Source: Extensimonas sp963708545 (GTDB lineage Bacteria > Pseudomonadota > Gammaproteobacteria > Burkholderiales > Burkholderiaceae_C). From it: 15,411 nucleotides of DNA. Where the stretch lies: assembly GCA_963708545.1 (NCBI GenBank), contig CAVPUD010000129.1, positions 1 through 15,411 on the forward strand, written 5' to 3'. Under the pieces are notes generated by a model. The model saw only the letters and a program-made list of their open reading frames with translations. It was not told the origin of the DNA and did not search any database. Positions 12,706 to 15,411 of this stretch are shown piece after piece (the first letter of the stretch is position 1; the number at the start of each line of letters is the position of its first letter). The position numbers and the translations under genes are program-made.

Positions 12706-14252
12706 CACCTACGTTCATTGCCGCCGCGCCCCAGACGCAGGCAGGTTTCGCCGCGCCCCCGCGCCAGCGCTCCTGCACTGCGGGCGCGCTGGCCCTGGCC
12801 GTCGCGGGTCTGATGGGCCTCGCGGGCTGCGCCGACCACGCCGGCATTGCGGCGCAGGTGCAGATGCGCGACGCCGCCAGCCTGGGGCTGGCGCCCGTGC
12901 CCCCCTCCGCCGGGGACGGCGCGGACGCCGCTGCCGGCGACGCCCACGCGCTCAGCGCAGCGCTGCAAGCCGACTGGTGGCGCATGTGGGACGACGCGCA
13001 GCTCGATGCGCTGGTCGCGCAGGCGCTGGCCGGCAACCCCTCGCTGCAGCAGGCGCAGGCGCGCCTCGCGAGCGCCTGGGCGTTCAGCGAGGCCGTGCGC
13101 GCGAGCGACGGCCCGCGCCTGGACGGCAACCTGAACCTGAACCGCCAGCTCTACAGCGCCAAGGGCATGTACCCGCCGCCCGTGGGCGGCAGCGTGCGCA
13201 ATAGCGGGCTCGGGCGCCTCACGGGCAGCTGGGAACTCGACTTTTTCGGCAAGAACCAGGCCGCGCTCGCGGCGGCCCTAGGCGCGGCGCGCGCCGCCGA
13301 GGCCGACGCGCAGGCCGCGCGCCTGCTGCTCGCGAGCAGCGTGGTGCGCAGCTACTTCCAGCTCGCGCGGCTGCAGGCGCAACTTGCCGTGGCCGAGCGC
13401 ACCCTGGCGCAGCGCCAGGAGACGCTGCAACTGGTGCGCGAGCGCTTCGCCGCGGGTCTGGACACGCGCGTGGAGCTGCGCCAGAGCGAAGGCAGCGTGC
13501 CCGACGCGCGCCAGCAGATCGAGGCGCTGCGCGAGCAGATCGCCCTCACGCGCAACGCGATCGGCGCGCTCGTTGCAGAGCCAAAAACGGCTCTAGCCCT
13601 TGATACGCCTGCGCTAGTAGCTATTAAATCAGTAGAAATTCCGGCGCAATTGCCGGCTGAACTGCTCGGCCACCGGCCCGACATCGCCGCCGCGCGCTGG
13701 CGCGTGGAAGCGGGCACGCGCAGCGTCGATCAGGCGCGCAGCCTGTTCTATCCCAACGTCAACCTCGCGGCCTTCGTGGGCCTGTCGAGCATAGGGCTGG
13801 ACAACTTCGCCCGCGCGGACAGCAAGGAATGGGGCTTCGGCCCGGCCATCAGCCTGCCGATCTTCGACTCGGGGCGCCTGCGTGCCAACCTGCGCGGCAA
13901 GTCGGCCGACCTGGACGCCGCGGTGGCCAGCTACAACGCGAGCCTGCTCGACGCCGTGCGCGACGTGGCCGACCAGCTCGACTCGGCGCGCTCGATCGCG
14001 CGCCAGCAGGCCGAGCAGCGCCAAGCGCAGGCTGCGGCCGAAGCTGCGTATGCACTCGCGCTCGAACGCTACCGCGCGGGGCTGACCAACTACCTCACGG
14101 TGCTCGTGGCCGAAACCAGCGTGCTCGCGCAACGGCGCCTGGGCGTCGATCTGGCCGCGCGGAGTCTGGACACGCAGGTCAACCTGATCCGCGCGCTGGG
14201 CGGCGGCTACCAGGCCACGCTGCCCGAGGCGCTGGCACGCGCCACGCGCTGA
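12702..14252 (+). CDS. Outer-membrane efflux lipoprotein, NodT/OprM family (second copy)
   Basis: This 516-residue TolC-type outer-membrane factor belongs to an EmrAB-type tripartite pump. The signal peptide is unusual in starting after about 20 extra residues: Arg21 and Arg23 precede a hydrophobic stretch at 26-42 and the lipobox LAGC with Cys43. Family motifs include WWRMWDDAQLDALVAQAL near 90-107, GSWELDFFGKNQAALAA near 177-193 and ELLGHRPDIAAARWRVEAGT followed by FYPNVNLAAFVGLSSIGLD. It shares architecture with the other outer-membrane factor in this window but is clearly a different paralogue. Its ATG overlaps the marR stop. Residues 295-311 are encoded by repeat copy C, in the variable loop before the second OEP repeat, with codons rare in the rest of the gene (CTA, GTA, TCA). 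The fusion-protein gene follows after 117 bases. Confidence 0.92.
   Translation: MTPTFIAAAPQTQAGFAAPPRQRSCTAGALALAVAGLMGLAGCADHAGIAAQVQMRDAASLGLAPVPPSAGDGADAAAGDAHALSAALQADWWRMWDDAQLDALVAQALAGNPSLQQAQARLASAWAFSEAVRASDGPRLDGNLNLNRQLYSAKGMYPPPVGGSVRNSGLGRLTGSWELDFFGKNQAALAAALGAARAAEADAQAARLLLASSVVRSYFQLARLQAQLAVAERTLAQRQETLQLVRERFAAGLDTRVELRQSEGSVPDARQQIEALREQIALTRNAIGALVAEPKTALALDTPALVAIKSVEIPAQLPAELLGHRPDIAAARWRVEAGTRSVDQARSLFYPNVNLAAFVGLSSIGLDNFARADSKEWGFGPAISLPIFDSGRLRANLRGKSADLDAAVASYNASLLDAVRDVADQLDSARSIARQQAEQRQAQAAAEAAYALALERYRAGLTNYLTVLVAETSVLAQRRLGVDLAARSLDTQVNLIRALGGGYQATLPEALARATR
13582..13636. repeat. Dispersed AT-rich repeat, copy C, in frame inside a coding gene
   Basis: GGCTCTAGCCC and GCGCTAGTAGCT form an imperfect inverted repeat around TTGATACGCCT, flanked by AAAAAC and ATTAAATC. 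The second half aligns with copies A and B. The element lies in frame in the outer-membrane factor gene and encodes about residues 295-311. It is a sharp AT-rich island in a very GC-rich gene. Confidence 0.6.
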
Positions 14253-14257
14253 GCGCG

Positions 14258-14276
14258 CCCCACCCCACCCCGCCCC
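14258..14276 (-). other. G-quadruplex motif on the template strand
   Basis: The plus strand reads CCCCACCCCACCCCGCCCC: four C4 runs separated by single bases, starting 6 bases after the outer-membrane factor stop. The minus strand is therefore an ideal short-loop G4 motif. The rest of the 117-base gap to the fusion-protein gene is pyrimidine-rich and holds no gene or clear promoter. Confidence 0.6.
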
Positions 14277-14369
14277 TCCGCGCCGCCCAGCATCCGCGTC
14301 ATCTGACCTGACCCGGCCCAAGCCCTCACCCGCCGCTCCTTTTGCCGCTTCGACTTTTTTGGACCACCC

Positions 14370-15411
14370 ATGACCGAACCGCAACCCACCTACGCCGCGC
14401 GCGCCGCCAACCCCGCCCGCCGCAAGGCCCTGCTCGCGCTCGCCGCCGTGGTGCTCGTCGCGGGCGCGGCCTGGGGCGCCTATGAGTGGCTCATTGCCAG
14501 CCATAACGAAAACACTGACAACGCCTACGTGCAAGACAACGTGATCCAGATCACGCCGCAAACCGGCGGCACCGTGACGGCCATCCTTGCCGACGACACC
14601 GACTACGTGCAGGCCGGCGCGCCGCTCGTGCGGCTGGACCCGGCCGACGCGCGCGTGGCGCTGGCGCAGGCCGAGGCGGCGCTCGCGCAGACCGTGCGCC
14701 AGGTGCGCGCCCTCTACGTCAACGACGCCGCACTGCTAGAGCAGGTGCGCCTGCGCGAAGCCGACGCCGTGCGTGCGCGCACCGACGTCACGCGCACCAG
14801 CGACATCCTGCAGCGGCGCCAGAAGCTCGCGGGCAACGGCGCCGTCTCGCAGGAAGAGCTGCACCAGGCGCAGGCCCAGCACGACGCCGCGCGCGCGGCA
14901 CTCGCCGCGGCCGAGGCCGCCGTCGCCGCCGCGCGCGAGCAGCTCGCGAGCAACCAGGCGCTGACGCAGGGCGTGCCGCTGGAGCGCCACCCCAACGTGC
15001 TCGCCGCCGCCGCCAAGCTGCGCGAAGCCTACTTGGCCGAGCGCCGCACCGTGCTGCCCGCGCCCGTGGCCGGCTATGTGGCGCGCCGCAGCGTGCAGCT
15101 GGGCCAGCGCGTGGCCGCGGGCACGCCGCTCATGAGCATCGTGCCCGCCGAGCAGATGTGGGTCGATGCCAACTTCAAAGAAAACCAGCTGCGCAACCTG
15201 CGCCTGGGCCAGCCCGCCACGCTCACGGCCGACCTTTATGGCGGCAAGGTCGAATACCATGGCCGCATCGCCGGTCTGGGCATGGGCACGGGCTCGGCGT
15301 TCGCGCTGCTGCCCGCGCAAAACGCCACGGGCAACTGGATCAAGGTGGTGCAGCGCGTGCCAGTGCGCATTGCGCTCGACCCCCAGGAGCTGCGCGCGCA
15401 CCCGCTGCGCG
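14370..15411 (+). CDS. emrA: EmrA-like HlyD-family membrane fusion protein, 3' end beyond the window
   Basis: This periplasmic adaptor of an EmrAB-type major-facilitator drug efflux pump shows 347 residues and is cut by the window edge; family members are usually about 380-400 residues. Basic residues precede a single inner-membrane anchor at about 19-37. ENTDNAYVQDNVIQITPQTG at 47-66 is the typical EmrA motif after the anchor. Lipoyl half-motifs (GGTVTAILADDTDYVQAGAP and LPAPVAGYVARRSVQLGQRV) flank a long alanine-rich coiled-coil hairpin at about 95-205. MWVDANFKENQLRNLRLGQP at 263-282 and NWIKVVQRVPVRIALDPQEL at 322-341 are further EmrA-class signatures. It follows marR and an outer-membrane factor gene; an emrB-type pump gene is expected immediately downstream. 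The ATG at 14370 has only a short GGA before it. Substrate unknown. Confidence 0.9.
   Translation, partial: MTEPQPTYAARAANPARRKALLALAAVVLVAGAAWGAYEWLIASHNENTDNAYVQDNVIQITPQTGGTVTAILADDTDYVQAGAPLVRLDPADARVALAQAEAALAQTVRQVRALYVNDAALLEQVRLREADAVRARTDVTRTSDILQRRQKLAGNGAVSQEELHQAQAQHDAARAALAAAEAAVAAAREQLASNQALTQGVPLERHPNVLAAAAKLREAYLAERRTVLPAPVAGYVARRSVQLGQRVAAGTPLMSIVPAEQMWVDANFKENQLRNLRLGQPATLTADLYGGKVEYHGRIAGLGMGTGSAFALLPAQNATGNWIKVVQRVPVRIALDPQELRAHPLR

Overview
The window is ordinary, gene-dense chromosomal DNA from a high-GC betaproteobacterium. The gene content and an AT-rich dispersed repeat with a GCGCT...AGCTA core suggest Burkholderiales, probably Comamonadaceae. That placement is inference from family resemblance; no rRNA or tRNA is present. 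I see no transposase, integrase, CRISPR array, prophage or attachment site.

Layout. A truncated lysine-rich reading frame (1-53, minus) and a DUF1841 protein (minus) are followed by an M20D amidohydrolase (plus), which converges on a nitroreductase (minus). The nitroreductase diverges from a cyclopropane-fatty-acid synthase (plus), which is followed 4 bases later by a DUF1840 protein. Positions 4458-9259 hold a four-gene minus-strand efflux operon, transcribed from high to low coordinates: DUF1656 membrane peptide (AaeX-like), membrane fusion protein (AaeA-like), NodT-family outer-membrane lipoprotein, and FUSC-family inner-membrane pump (AaeB-like). It encodes a complete envelope-spanning exporter of the aromatic-acid efflux type. 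Upstream on the same strand lie a VanZ-domain membrane protein and hemJ. hemJ diverges from hemB (plus), so two heme-biosynthesis genes share an intergenic region of 82 bases. The right end is a second efflux operon on the plus strand: a MarR-family regulator, an ATGA-coupled NodT-family outer-membrane lipoprotein, and an EmrA-like fusion protein that runs off the window. An EmrB-type pump would be expected next.

The least ordinary signals are not genes. Three diverged copies of a short imperfect-palindrome repeat each coincide with coding sequence: one spans the start of the left partial frame, one supplies the last codons and the stop of hemB, and one lies in frame inside the second outer-membrane factor gene. 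A 9-bp perfect inverted repeat with half-sites 21 bp apart lies just before marR and is a good operator candidate. A perfect four-run C4 tract, which is a G-quadruplex motif on the other strand, sits directly after the second outer-membrane factor gene. Convergent gene pairs are separated by GC-rich stem-loops. I found no clearly undescribed multi-gene system.
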